Assembly: GCA_934668515.1 (NCBI GenBank)
Contig: CAKUNS010000005.1
Location: forward strand, 6,616 to 70,615
Origin: an uncultured Eggerthellaceae bacterium
GTDB taxonomy: Bacteria > Actinomycetota > Coriobacteriia > Coriobacteriales > Eggerthellaceae
Length of the DNA: 64,000 nt
Direction: 5' to 3'
Every line of letters starts with the position of its first letter. The stretch's first letter is position 1. The position numbers were made by a program, and so were the translations under genes. Below are positions 8,217-15,944 of this stretch, one piece after another. A model generated the notes under the pieces. It was not told where the DNA came from. It worked only from the letters and a program-made list of their open reading frames with translations, and ran no database searches.

Positions 8217-8684
8217 TTAACGGTTCTGCGTAGTGGCGTTCAAACGATCGCGGCAACGACGAACGTTGGTGAGCAGCGTGTCAAGGCTCTGCTCGACATG
8301 ACCGAACACCTCATCGGCATAATCCTCGGCACCAGCGCGGGTCTGGCGTTCAAGCTCGCGAGCGTCGGCCAAGATCTGGTCGCTCTGCTGCTGGGAGATG
8401 CGGACGATCTCGCGCTCGGAGGCAATGGTCATAGCCTGATCACGGGCGTCCTCGATCATGCGATTCGCCTCGGCCTCGGCGTCGTCCAGAAGGCTCTGTC
8501 GCTCGCGGACGATCTGACGAGCCTGAGAGAACTCGCTCGGGAACGTGTCACGAATCTCGTCCATGATCTCGAAAGCGGCGGAAATATCCACCTGGCGGAA
8601 ATTGCTTTTACCGAAAGCGGGCTTCGACTCCTCAAGAAGGATGGAGAGCTCTTCGAGCAGCCCCAAAACTCCGGTTTCGTCCAT
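8217..8684 (-). CDS. Coiled-coil protein, DivIVA-/ATP-synthase-B-like, unknown function
   Basis: A 155-aa hydrophilic, largely helical protein. The first third has short hydrophobic helices (GVLGLLEELSILLEE); from about residue 60 there is an uninterrupted heptad-type coil rich in E, R, Q and A (AEAEANRMIEDARDQA) resembling DivIVA/GpsB-family or F-type ATPase b-subunit coils. There is no signal peptide or membrane segment, so it is probably cytoplasmic and oligomeric. The ATG at 8682-8684 is preceded by AAGGA. Its position between coaD and DUF177 suggests a cell-division or envelope scaffold, but that is inference; no function is assigned. Confidence 0.75.
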   Translation of the reverse strand: MDETGVLGLLEELSILLEESKPAFGKSNFRQVDISAAFEIMDEIRDTFPSEFSQARQIVRERQSLLDDAEAEANRMIEDARDQAMTIASEREIVRISQQQSDQILADARELERQTRAGAEDYADEVFGHVEQSLDTLLTNVRRCRDRLNATTQNR

Positions 8685-8923
8685 GATTGTCCTTCCACGC
8701 ATGCTGTGTTTTGGTTGCGTTTGCGCTTTAGCTAATTGGCTTACAGCTTGCCGAATTGTATCAGGTTTGCCAGAACCCACTCGGCGAATCACAAACTAGG
8801 CATATTCTAGCATGTCATTCCAGCACGTCGCAGGCGCATTTTCACCTCTCCATGCACAGTCACACCGCCCCAAGACGCTACCCTACCCAGCAGATTGAAG
8901 CAGTGCGAATCTTAGCCATTCAA

Positions 8924-9403
8924 CTACAACGGGAACTTGCTGCGAAGAGCCTCCGCCACGCACGGCGGAACGAATTGATCGATGTCGCCGCGAAAACTGG
9001 CGATCTCGCGAACGATCGAGCTGGAAAGGTACATGTACTCGGGGGGCGACATGATGAAGACGGTCTCGAGCGTTTCCGAAAGCTGGTAGTTCAGCGCGGT
9101 CATCTGGAACTCGTACTCGAAGTCGGTAATGGCACGAAGACCTTTCACGACGACGTTCGCACCCTGTTCGTGAGCGAAATCGACGAGCAGCCCCGTGAAC
9201 GGCATGACCTTGACGTTGTCAAGATGCGCGGTTGCCTGCTCAACGAGTTTGACACGCTCCTCAAGCGTGAACAGCGGGCTTTTCTTCTGAGATGCGGCAA
9301 CAGCGACGGTAACCTCATCCATCAGCTGAGCCGCGCGGGTGATCACATCAAGGTGGCCATTCGTGATCGGATCGAATGTACCGGGAGTGAGAGCTATTTT
9401 CAT
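8924..9403 (-). CDS. coaD: Phosphopantetheine adenylyltransferase
   Basis: Catalyses the fourth step of coenzyme A synthesis, ATP plus 4'-phosphopantetheine to dephospho-CoA and pyrophosphate. At 159 aa it has the usual length, with the nucleotidyltransferase motif TPGTFDPITNGH near the N-terminus and the second motif YLSSSIVREIA near the C-terminus that contacts ATP. The start codon overlaps the stop of rsmD by 4 bp (ATGA), giving the widely conserved rsmD-coaD pair and implying translational coupling. Confidence 0.97.
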   Translation of the reverse strand: MKIALTPGTFDPITNGHLDVITRAAQLMDEVTVAVAASQKKSPLFTLEERVKLVEQATAHLDNVKVMPFTGLLVDFAHEQGANVVVKGLRAITDFEYEFQMTALNYQLSETLETVFIMSPPEYMYLSSSIVREIASFRGDIDQFVPPCVAEALRSKFPL

Positions 9404-9981
9404 TGTTCGAACCTCATCATGGTGACAGCGGTTATACCGTATTTCTTCGTGACTTCCACCTGAAAGTCGCTGGCAGCGTCGATGGCGGCATCAACTTCGG
9501 CACGGTCTGCCTGCGCATGCTCATAGACTATCACAGCGCCTTCGGAAAGGGCGTTCGCCCGTGCCAGCGAGCGTACCAGATCGAGCACGTCATCTACCCG
9601 ATAAGCATACGGAGGGTCTAAGAAAACGACGTCGAACGGCGCGTCGATCATCGCAGGCGCGAACTTGAACACATCCTGACGAACCAAACGCCCCATGCGC
9701 GAATCGATGCCGAGCTTACGCAGGTTGCCTTCAATGACCTTTTGCGCCTTTCGGTCGCGCTCGAAAAACAGCGCGTACGACGCCCCACGTGACAAAGACT
9801 CAAGCCCAAGGGCGCCCGAGCCCGCAAAAGCATCGAGGACGCGATCGCCCTCCAAACCACCTCGCAGACTGGATAGCGAGCTCATCAGAGCCTCTCGCAC
9901 GCGATCGGTGGTCGGGCGCGTGCCCTCCCCTTCAGGCGCATCGATCACACGCCCACGATACTGACCGGAAACGATTCGCAT
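9400..9981 (-). CDS. rsmD: 16S rRNA (guanine966-N2)-methyltransferase RsmD
   Basis: SAM-dependent methyltransferase that modifies a guanine of 16S rRNA during 30S assembly. The 193-aa product has the N-terminal RIVSGQYRGRVID motif typical of RsmD, the SAM loop VLDAFAGSGALGLESLSRG and the catalytic tetrapeptide DPPY. It begins directly after the recG stop codon and overlaps coaD by 4 bp, so recG, rsmD and coaD form one unit. Confidence 0.96.
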   Translation of the reverse strand: MRIVSGQYRGRVIDAPEGEGTRPTTDRVREALMSSLSSLRGGLEGDRVLDAFAGSGALGLESLSRGASYALFFERDRKAQKVIEGNLRKLGIDSRMGRLVRQDVFKFAPAMIDAPFDVVFLDPPYAYRVDDVLDLVRSLARANALSEGAVIVYEHAQADRAEVDAAIDAASDFQVEVTKKYGITAVTMMRFEQ

Positions 9982-12249
9982 TCAGCCTCCTTGAACGACA
10001 ACGTCTTTGAACAACAAACGCATCTCGCGCGCCAATGCGCGATGATCCTCTTCTTCCAGCACGGGATCGACCGCAAGGATCTGCGCCGCATCATCATGCG
10101 CAGCTTCGATGACCTTGCCATCGCGCACGATGTTAACCAGTTTCAATCCAGAAGCACCGGACTGCCTGTTTCCCAGAATATCGCCCTCGCGGCGCAAGGA
10201 CAAATCGTAGTTCGACAGCTCGAAGCCGTCCTCGGTCTGCTCCATGGCGCGCAATCGTGCCATCGCAACGTCGGACTTCGACCCCGAGATCAAATGCACC
10301 TCGCCGGCCTTCGAACCGCGTCCAACACGGCCGCGAAGCTGAAGCAGCTGAGCCAAACCGAAGCGATCGGCATCCTCGACGATCATCACCGTGGCATTCG
10401 GAACATTGATGCCAACCTCGATAACCGTAGTGGCAACAAGAACCTGGGTCTCGCCTTTCGCGAACGAATCCATGATCTCGCGCTTCTTCGCCGCAGGAAG
10501 CTTTCCGTGAAGCAGCTCCACGTGAAAGTCGACGAACGTTTTACGCTGAAGAAACTCGGCGTAAGATTGAGCTGCGGCGACATCGGCCCCGAGCCCTTGC
10601 AAGTCAGACTCGTCCTCGATGCTGATCGAAGCGAATTCGTACTCATCGGTGCTTTGAACTTCCTTCGACCCATGACGATCGCCGGTGGCGCGCGAGCCGG
10701 AGGTGCTTGAAGATCCGTCGCTCCGCTTCGCGCCCGTCGCCTTGCCCGCCTCACCGACCAACGGACAAACGATATACACTTGCTCACCGCGGCGCAAAGC
10801 CTCAAGAGCCGCATCATAAGCGGCGCCTTTAAGCTGACGAGAGTGAACCGTGGTCGTTCGAGGCATAACACCCTTGGGCTTTTCGCGCAGGTACGAAAGC
10901 GTCAAGTTCCCGAACAGCGCAAGGGCAAGAGAGCGCGGAATGGGGGTAGCCGTTAGATAGAGCGCGTCGGGATTTTCGCCCTTCGAGAGCAAAGTGGCGC
11001 GTTGATCGACGCCGAAACGCTGTTGCTCGTCGATAACCGCCAAGCTCATGTCCCTGAAGACGACGTCGTCCTGTAAAAGCGCATGCGTGCCGAACAGAAC
11101 CGTGATGGATCCGCCCGCCAAGCGCTCAAGCAAACCATCGCGCTCTGCCGCCGAGGTTGAACCGGTAAGCAAGCCCCAGCTAACACCCGCTTTGTCCAAA
11201 AGCGGGCCGAGCGATGCAGCATGCTGCTCGGCCAAGATCTCGGTCGGAGCCATGAACGCCGCCTGAGAACCCGTGTCGGCCACCGCAGCTAAGGCATGAG
11301 CAGCAACGATGGTTTTACCCGTGCCGACGTCACCAAGCAGCATGTGGTTGGCGGTTCTGTCGGATGCCATCACCGAAAGAATCTGGTCGCGGGCCTCGTT
11401 TTGACCGTTCGTCAGCTGAAATGGAAGACTGCCGCAAAGCGACTTCATGCAGGGACCGTCGATTACATGGCAGCGGGCGACCTTGCCCTTGCTCCTTCGC
11501 GCGCTGCTCATCATAAGCGCAAGCTGGAGCATCAGAAGCTCTTCATAGACCAAACGCCGCCGCGCAGCGGCTTGCTCTTCCATCGTATGTGGGAAATGGA
11601 TGCACTCAAGAGCAGCACCGCGACTCATCAGTCGGTATTTCAGCCGAATATCCAACGGCAGCGGATCAAGAACGCCCTTGGTTAAATCGAGCGCGTTGGA
11701 AACCAAACGGCGCATCATGGCGGGCGAGATTTTCTCGGTTGCAGGGTGAACGGGAACAATGACCCCTTCAACAGGAGACTCTTCCTCGAGCACCTCGAGG
11801 AAGGGATTGGTCATGCGCTTGAAGCCGTAATCGAAATCAAGCTTTCCCGCAACGGCGATGGTCATTCCGGGCTTGAGCTTGTCGGCGAGCCACACCTGGC
11901 GAAACATAGTGAGCATAAGCGTTCCCGTGCCATCGACCAGCGTGATCTCGACCAGGGGTATGCGCTTCGGTCGCTTCACCTGAACGTCGTACACCTGACC
12001 GCAAATGGTGCAAACGTCCCCAATGCGTGCGGCGGCAACCGTGGCAACCCTCGACATATCGATGTAACGCATAGGGTAATGCGTCACCAGATCACGCACG
12101 GTTTTGATATGCAGCTTGGCAAGCACCGAGGCGCGTGCCGGGCTTACCAACTTGACTCGTGTGACCGACTCGTCAAGAACAAGCGTTGAGGCAAGACGAG
12201 CCTCCGAAACCAAATCGCGTGCAGCGGTGGTCTGGAGGCTCGCAGTCAT
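9982..12249 (-). CDS. recG: ATP-dependent DNA helicase RecG
   Basis: Branch-migration helicase for stalled replication forks and recombination intermediates. The 755-aa protein has the N-terminal wedge (OB) domain, Walker A GDVGTGKT, motif Ia APTEILAEQH, a motif II that reads DEQQRFGV rather than the usual DEQHRFG, motif III TATPIPRSLA and the C-terminal QLRGRVGRG. A poorly conserved stretch rich in S, G, T and charged residues (about residues 500-550) is inserted between the helicase lobes, so the protein is somewhat longer than many RecGs. It is flanked by the FakA-like gene upstream and rsmD downstream, as in Bacillus-type clusters. Confidence 0.97.
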   Translation of the reverse strand: MTASLQTTAARDLVSEARLASTLVLDESVTRVKLVSPARASVLAKLHIKTVRDLVTHYPMRYIDMSRVATVAAARIGDVCTICGQVYDVQVKRPKRIPLVEITLVDGTGTLMLTMFRQVWLADKLKPGMTIAVAGKLDFDYGFKRMTNPFLEVLEEESPVEGVIVPVHPATEKISPAMMRRLVSNALDLTKGVLDPLPLDIRLKYRLMSRGAALECIHFPHTMEEQAAARRRLVYEELLMLQLALMMSSARRSKGKVARCHVIDGPCMKSLCGSLPFQLTNGQNEARDQILSVMASDRTANHMLLGDVGTGKTIVAAHALAAVADTGSQAAFMAPTEILAEQHAASLGPLLDKAGVSWGLLTGSTSAAERDGLLERLAGGSITVLFGTHALLQDDVVFRDMSLAVIDEQQRFGVDQRATLLSKGENPDALYLTATPIPRSLALALFGNLTLSYLREKPKGVMPRTTTVHSRQLKGAAYDAALEALRRGEQVYIVCPLVGEAGKATGAKRSDGSSSTSGSRATGDRHGSKEVQSTDEYEFASISIEDESDLQGLGADVAAAQSYAEFLQRKTFVDFHVELLHGKLPAAKKREIMDSFAKGETQVLVATTVIEVGINVPNATVMIVEDADRFGLAQLLQLRGRVGRGSKAGEVHLISGSKSDVAMARLRAMEQTEDGFELSNYDLSLRREGDILGNRQSGASGLKLVNIVRDGKVIEAAHDDAAQILAVDPVLEEEDHRALAREMRLLFKDVVVQGG

Positions 12250-12276
12250 AAGATTATGGAAACGGACGATGCCGCT

Positions 12277-13920
12277 TTACTCGACAGAGAAAATGACGGG
12301 GTACAGCGGCTGATCGCCACGATGCTGATCGATCTCGAGGTCGTCGAACTGCTCCTCGATCTTCTCGACCAAAGCATCCAAGGCCTCGTCGTTGAAATCG
12401 GCACCTGCAAGGATGGTCATGGTGTCGGCGTCTTCCGCCTCCATGGCGTCAAGCAAAGACAGCACGACTTCTTCCACCGAACGACCAACAGCCTCGATGG
12501 AACCGTCCGCAATGCCGATGACGTCGCCAGCGACAATGGGGTTGTCGTGAGCATCCTTGGAATCCTTGATGGCCGTGGTGACCTCGCCGGTTTTAACGTC
12601 AGCGAAAGATTCGGTCATAGCCTCGACGTTCTCGTCAAGCGAGGCGGATTCGTCAAACCCGAACATGGCAGCGAAAGCCTGCGGCACGCTCTTCGTGGGA
12701 ACGACACCGCAGTTCATCTCAGCGAGCTCGGCAGCGCTCTGAGCGGCCATGATGATATTCGAATTGTTCGGAAGGATGATGACGTTGTCGGCGTTTGCAC
12801 TGTTCGCCGCGTCAAGAAGGTCTTTAGTGGACGGGTTCATGGTCTGACCGCCGGAAACGACGACATCGATTCCAAGGCTCTTCAGGATCTTGGCATTGCC
12901 CTCGCCTGCCGCGACGGCCACGAAACCGAACGGCTTGCGCTCGGCGGCAGGAGCCGCCTCGTCGGCCGCAAGGGACTCAGCGCGGGCAACGGTTTGCAAC
13001 TGCATGTTGTGGATATGAGCCTCGGAAACCTGAGCGTTATGCTCGAGGAACCACTGCAGCACCTGATCGGGACGGTTAGAGTGCACGTGCACCTTGAAGT
13101 TGGGATGCATGCCAACCATGAGGTCGCAATCGCCCATAGTGGGCAGGAATTCCTTGGCTGCATCGACATCGATGGTGTCGGAATGGACCAAGAACTCGGT
13201 GCAATAGCGGAACTGGGAACCCTCCCAGTCGTTGATCTGCTCGATCTCGACCTTGGGAGCAGCGTCGCGAGAAATGGCAAGCTCGTCGCCAAGCTGACCC
13301 TCCCTGCCGGTAAGGGCCGACACGAAAGCATCAAGCAAGATGGCGAAGCCATAACCACCGGCGTCGACGACGTTGTTTTCCTTAAGAACGGGAAGCAGCT
13401 CGGGCGTGCGCTGAACCGAGGCATACGACTCGGCGACAACAGCGTCCATGGCCTCTTCGGGGGAAAGCTTCTTCTTGCGCGCATGCTTAGCAGCAGCCGC
13501 GGTGTCGCGAAGAACGGTGAGGATAGTGCCTTCGACCGGTTTGCGAACAGCCTGGAACGCGACCTCGACAGCTTTGGCGAATGCGGCGTCGATGGTTTCA
13601 GCGTTCACCTCGGTTGCGTTGACCGAGCCCTCGCACAGACCACGCAGGATCTGAGAGGTGATAACGCCCGAATTGCCGCGCGCACCCATAAGAGCACCCG
13701 TGGTGATAGCCTTCCTGGCTGCGTCGCCCGTGGAGCCGATAGGCAAAGCTGCAAGGTTCTTGACAACGGACTCAATGGTAAGGGACATGTTCGTGCCCGT
13801 GTCTCCATCCGGCACGGGGAACACGTTCAGGCGGTTGATCTCCTCTTTGCGGCTGGAAAGGACCTTGCTTGCCGCAGCGATCGCGTTGAGGATGTCATTC
13901 GCTGAATAGGTTTCTGACAT
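12277..13920 (-). CDS. DAK2-domain kinase, FakA/YloV-like fatty acid kinase
   Basis: A 547-aa protein like FakA (YloV), which phosphorylates exogenous fatty acids held by a DegV-type FakB protein. The N-terminal DhaL-like domain (about 10-200) has the nucleotide/Mg motif PVPDGDTGTNM and GARGNSG. The middle and C-terminal domains follow the FakA layout (TEFLVHSDTID, HVHSNRPDQVL, GGQTMNPST). Upstream is an Asp23 gene, which accompanies yloV in Bacillus as well. No FakB homologue is encoded in the window. Fatty acid kinase activity is inferred from family. Confidence 0.93.
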   Translation of the reverse strand: MSETYSANDILNAIAAASKVLSSRKEEINRLNVFPVPDGDTGTNMSLTIESVVKNLAALPIGSTGDAARKAITTGALMGARGNSGVITSQILRGLCEGSVNATEVNAETIDAAFAKAVEVAFQAVRKPVEGTILTVLRDTAAAAKHARKKKLSPEEAMDAVVAESYASVQRTPELLPVLKENNVVDAGGYGFAILLDAFVSALTGREGQLGDELAISRDAAPKVEIEQINDWEGSQFRYCTEFLVHSDTIDVDAAKEFLPTMGDCDLMVGMHPNFKVHVHSNRPDQVLQWFLEHNAQVSEAHIHNMQLQTVARAESLAADEAAPAAERKPFGFVAVAAGEGNAKILKSLGIDVVVSGGQTMNPSTKDLLDAANSANADNVIILPNNSNIIMAAQSAAELAEMNCGVVPTKSVPQAFAAMFGFDESASLDENVEAMTESFADVKTGEVTTAIKDSKDAHDNPIVAGDVIGIADGSIEAVGRSVEEVVLSLLDAMEAEDADTMTILAGADFNDEALDALVEKIEEQFDDLEIDQHRGDQPLYPVIFSVE

Positions 13921-13956
13921 TGTTGAAAAGCCTCTCTGAAAGCTGATACCGCTTGT

Positions 13957-14304
13957 CTATTTACGGACCTTGACGCCTTTGACATGCACATCGACGCCGT
14001 CAAGCGGCACGCGCGCATACTCTTTCAAAGCAAAGGAAACCTGATCGACCAGGTTTTGGGAAACGGTGTTGATGTTGATGCCGTATTCGATAACGACGTA
14101 AAGATCAACGTGAACGCCAACCTCGGTGGTGGTAATCACCACGCCGCGCCTCAGGCGAGCAACGGGAAGAAGCTTCGCGATGCCCTCGGCGTCAGAGGGA
14201 GCGGCCATGCCGACGATGCCGTAGCATTCAAGCGCGGCATGTCCAACGATGTCGGCAAGAACATCGTTCGCCACGTGCAGTTTTCCCGGAATCGGTGCAC
14301 CCAT
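13957..14304 (-). CDS. Asp23/Gls24 family envelope stress protein
   Basis: A 115-aa Asp23/YloU-family protein. Members are small abundant proteins tied to the cell envelope or alkaline-shock response. The sequence has the family pattern of an early IVGHAALECYGIVGMA segment and a later beta-strand ending (YGININTVSQNLVDQV). The ATG at 14302-14304 is preceded by AAAGGAT; an upstream in-frame ATG adds 23 residues without family similarity. It precedes the FakA-like gene by 36 bp and is divergent from rpmB, the same trio as in Bacillus. Confidence 0.9.
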   Translation of the reverse strand: MGAPIPGKLHVANDVLADIVGHAALECYGIVGMAAPSDAEGIAKLLPVARLRRGVVITTTEVGVHVDLYVVIEYGININTVSQNLVDQVSFALKEYARVPLDGVDVHVKGVKVRK

Positions 14305-14384
14305 GGGAACATCCTTTCGATAGCACTGACGTGCATTCTCAGACGCGCGAGAAACGCGCGTTTTCTGTTTCAATGCGATTCTAA

Positions 14385-14390
14385 AGTATA
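14385..14390 (-). promoter_or_regulatory. Possible -10 element for the Asp23-FakA-recG unit
   Basis: Minus-strand TATACT about 80 bp upstream of the Asp23 start, back to back with the rpmB promoter. No good -35 partner is seen, so support is weak. Confidence 0.3.
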
Positions 14391-14455
14391 AACCCTCTAG
14401 GCCTTGGCTCCCCTATGGGACAGTTATGGAGGCAGGTATAATACATGAAAAATTC

Positions 14456-14485
14456 TTGTGAACCAACCGCGCGCTGTGCTATAGT
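14456..14485 (+). promoter_or_regulatory. Promoter of rpmB
   Basis: Plus-strand TTGTGA (14456-14461), 18-bp spacer, TATAGT (14480-14485) with an extended -10 TGC directly before it. It lies about 70 bp upstream of the rpmB ATG, leaving a leader of about 60 nt. Confidence 0.7.
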
Positions 14486-14553
14486 TTTTAAGCTATGTTG
14501 TAACCAACGATGCGTCGCATCGTGTATGACCTGCGTAAATGGAGTGATACAAA

Positions 14554-14745
14554 ATGTCTAAGATCTGCGAAGTCTGCGGTAAGAAGCCGTCTTTCGGCCG
14601 CAACGTCAGCCACTCTCACCGTGTTTCCAGCCGTATGTTCCGTCCGAACATCCAGAAGGTCACCATCAAGGAGGCCAACGGTCACGTGCACAAGGCTAAC
14701 GTCTGCACCTCCTGCCTGAAGGCTGGCAAGGTTACCCGCGCTTAA
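14554..14745 (+). CDS. rpmB: 50S ribosomal protein L28, zinc-binding form
   Basis: A 63-aa ribosomal protein of the large subunit with two zinc-ligand pairs (CEVC near residue 5 and CTSC near residue 51), the zinc-containing C+ form. The motif [18 protein letters not shown] is typical. It is one of only three plus-strand genes in the window, monocistronic, with a recognisable promoter upstream and a strong terminator 25 bp downstream. Divergent from Asp23-FakA, as in Bacillus. Confidence 0.96.
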   Translation: MSKICEVCGKKPSFGRNVSHSHRVSSRMFRPNIQKVTIKEANGHVHKANVCTSCLKAGKVTRA

Positions 14746-14770
14746 TCAAGCGTTTCCTCAAAAGGAAATC

Positions 14771-14797
14771 GGAAAGCCCGCATCATGCGGGCTTTCC
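14771..14797 (+). terminator. Rho-independent terminator of rpmB
   Basis: Perfect stem GGAAAGCCCGC/GCGGGCTTTCC with a 5-nt loop, followed by TTGTTGTG. It starts 25 bp after the rpmB stop. Confidence 0.85.
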
Positions 14798-14812
14798 TTG
14801 TTGTGCTTTCAG

Positions 14813-14870
14813 AGGCTTGTATCGAGGTATATGTTTCGATATCGAAGCAAGCACCTACCGATACAAGCCT
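14813..14870. repeat. Structured inverted-repeat element, unknown function
   Basis: A 58-bp element with perfect 12-bp outer arms (AGGCTTGTATCG at 14813-14824 and CGATACAAGCCT at 14859-14870), an adjoining AGGT/ACCT pair, and a 12-bp perfect palindrome TTCGATATCGAA (14835-14846) inside. It can fold on either strand. It lies between two terminators, outside any gene. Confidence 0.7.
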
Positions 14871-14932
14871 TTCGAATCCTATCGAGGTCATCAAACGAAA
14901 AAAGACGCATGGCAGTTTCTTTCGAGAAGAAG

Positions 14933-14958
14933 AAAGGGAGGGCATTTGCCCTCCCTTT
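14933..14958 (-). terminator. Terminator after zinc-ribbon gene (possibly bidirectional)
   Basis: Perfect 12-bp stem AAAGGGAGGGCA/TGCCCTCCCTTT with a 2-nt loop. On the minus strand it is followed by CTTCTTCT; on the plus strand by TTCG. It ends the zinc-ribbon gene transcript. Confidence 0.75.
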
Positions 14959-15002
14959 TCGTTCCACAAATTCAACGAACGCAGAGCTAGCCGGTATAGC
15001 TC

Positions 15003-15722
15003 CTACTCGATAACCAAAAGGCGTTTGCAATTCGGGCAGACGCCAAGCGGCGCATGCGCCTTCAAATCGATAAGACGGCCGCCTTCAATGGGGCTACGGC
15101 AAATGCCGCATCGATCATCCACAAGCTTGCCCACGGCAATACCGCCAGTATGGCGAGCCGTCTCAGTATAAAGATCGAGAAGATCCTTAGGCAAATCGGC
15201 GGCGTATCCTTCGCGTACGCGAGCAATTTCCTGAAGCTGAGCGCGAAGGCCGGCACTAGCTTCTTCGTAGCTGGCACGTGTCGCAGCCTCGTCGTTTGTG
15301 ACGATGTCGGTAGCTTTCTTCAACTGCGCCTGAACACCCTCGATTTTCTGAAGCTCCTCGGCAAGCTTCGAAAGCTTTCCGTCAAGCTCCTCGCGACGCT
15401 TTGCAAAACCGCTCATCTCCTTGGAATGGGACTCGACGCTGCGATAATCGCCACCAGCGTTGTCGATAAGCTCCTGCGCATGACGCTGCTTGTCGGCAAG
15501 CATGCCGTCTTCAGTGGTAAGTCGCGTGATCTCGGATTCTGCGCGCTGCTTCAAAGCCTCAACTTGGTTTGCCTTTTCATCCAGTGCTTTATGTTTTGCC
15601 GAAAGGACGGACATCTTGGCTATCTGCGGCAACTCGGCAAGCTCCTTCTTGGTGCGAATAGCATCCATATCTGCTGTCTGCAATTTCAAAAGCAGGTTCA
15701 GATCCTCGTGAGCAACTTGCAT
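15003..15722 (-). CDS. Coiled-coil protein with C-terminal C4 zinc ribbon
   Basis: A 239-aa protein of the family of small bacterial coiled-coil proteins ending in a C4 zinc ribbon (DUF164/YbgI-like), sometimes proposed to bind nucleic acid. Residues 5-185 form a long antiparallel-type coil rich in K, E, L and A. The C-terminus carries CGICRSPI and CPNCKRLL, which supply four zinc cysteines. The ATG at 15720-15722 has a good GGGGAAG ahead of it; an ATG 36 bp upstream is possible. Transcribed alone, with a terminator downstream. The molecular role is unknown. Confidence 0.85.
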   Translation of the reverse strand: MQVAHEDLNLLLKLQTADMDAIRTKKELAELPQIAKMSVLSAKHKALDEKANQVEALKQRAESEITRLTTEDGMLADKQRHAQELIDNAGGDYRSVESHSKEMSGFAKRREELDGKLSKLAEELQKIEGVQAQLKKATDIVTNDEAATRASYEEASAGLRAQLQEIARVREGYAADLPKDLLDLYTETARHTGGIAVGKLVDDRCGICRSPIEGGRLIDLKAHAPLGVCPNCKRLLVIE

Positions 15723-15878
15723 GTCTTCCCCATTCGTTGAGCTAGTACTTCTATTCATTTTATTACCCCACCGTTCAAGATTCCACTTTTTCATCGCGAA
15801 GTTAATCGAAGGTAAACCAAACTGCCTGCATATACTCTGAATCAGCACCGCTCAACGGGAAACCCTTTGCTCCGCAAA

Positions 15879-15912
15879 CCAAAAAGGGGGCGAACGCATT
15901 GCGCTCGCCCCC
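15879..15912 (-). terminator. Rho-independent terminator after SLC13 permease gene
   Basis: Minus-strand stem GGGGGCGAGCGC/GCGTTCGCCCCC (12 bp, one G-T pair), 3-nt loop, followed by TTTTTTGG. It begins 32 bp after the permease stop. Confidence 0.9.
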
Positions 15913-15944
15913 GGAATGACGATCCTTGCGATCGGCTATTTGAT

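Noticed and set aside
12256..13905. 549-codon open frame on the plus strand
   Set aside because: It is the exact antisense of the FakA-like gene, whose protein has clear motifs; the plus frame has no family similarity and arises from high-GC codon bias.
14437..14442. TATAAT as a second rpmB promoter
   Set aside because: No -35 hexamer lies at a workable distance, and the stretch is nearly palindromic so the match is not strand-specific.
14867..14880. tRNA T-arm-like TTCGAATCC
   Set aside because: No acceptor, D or anticodon arms can be formed around it.
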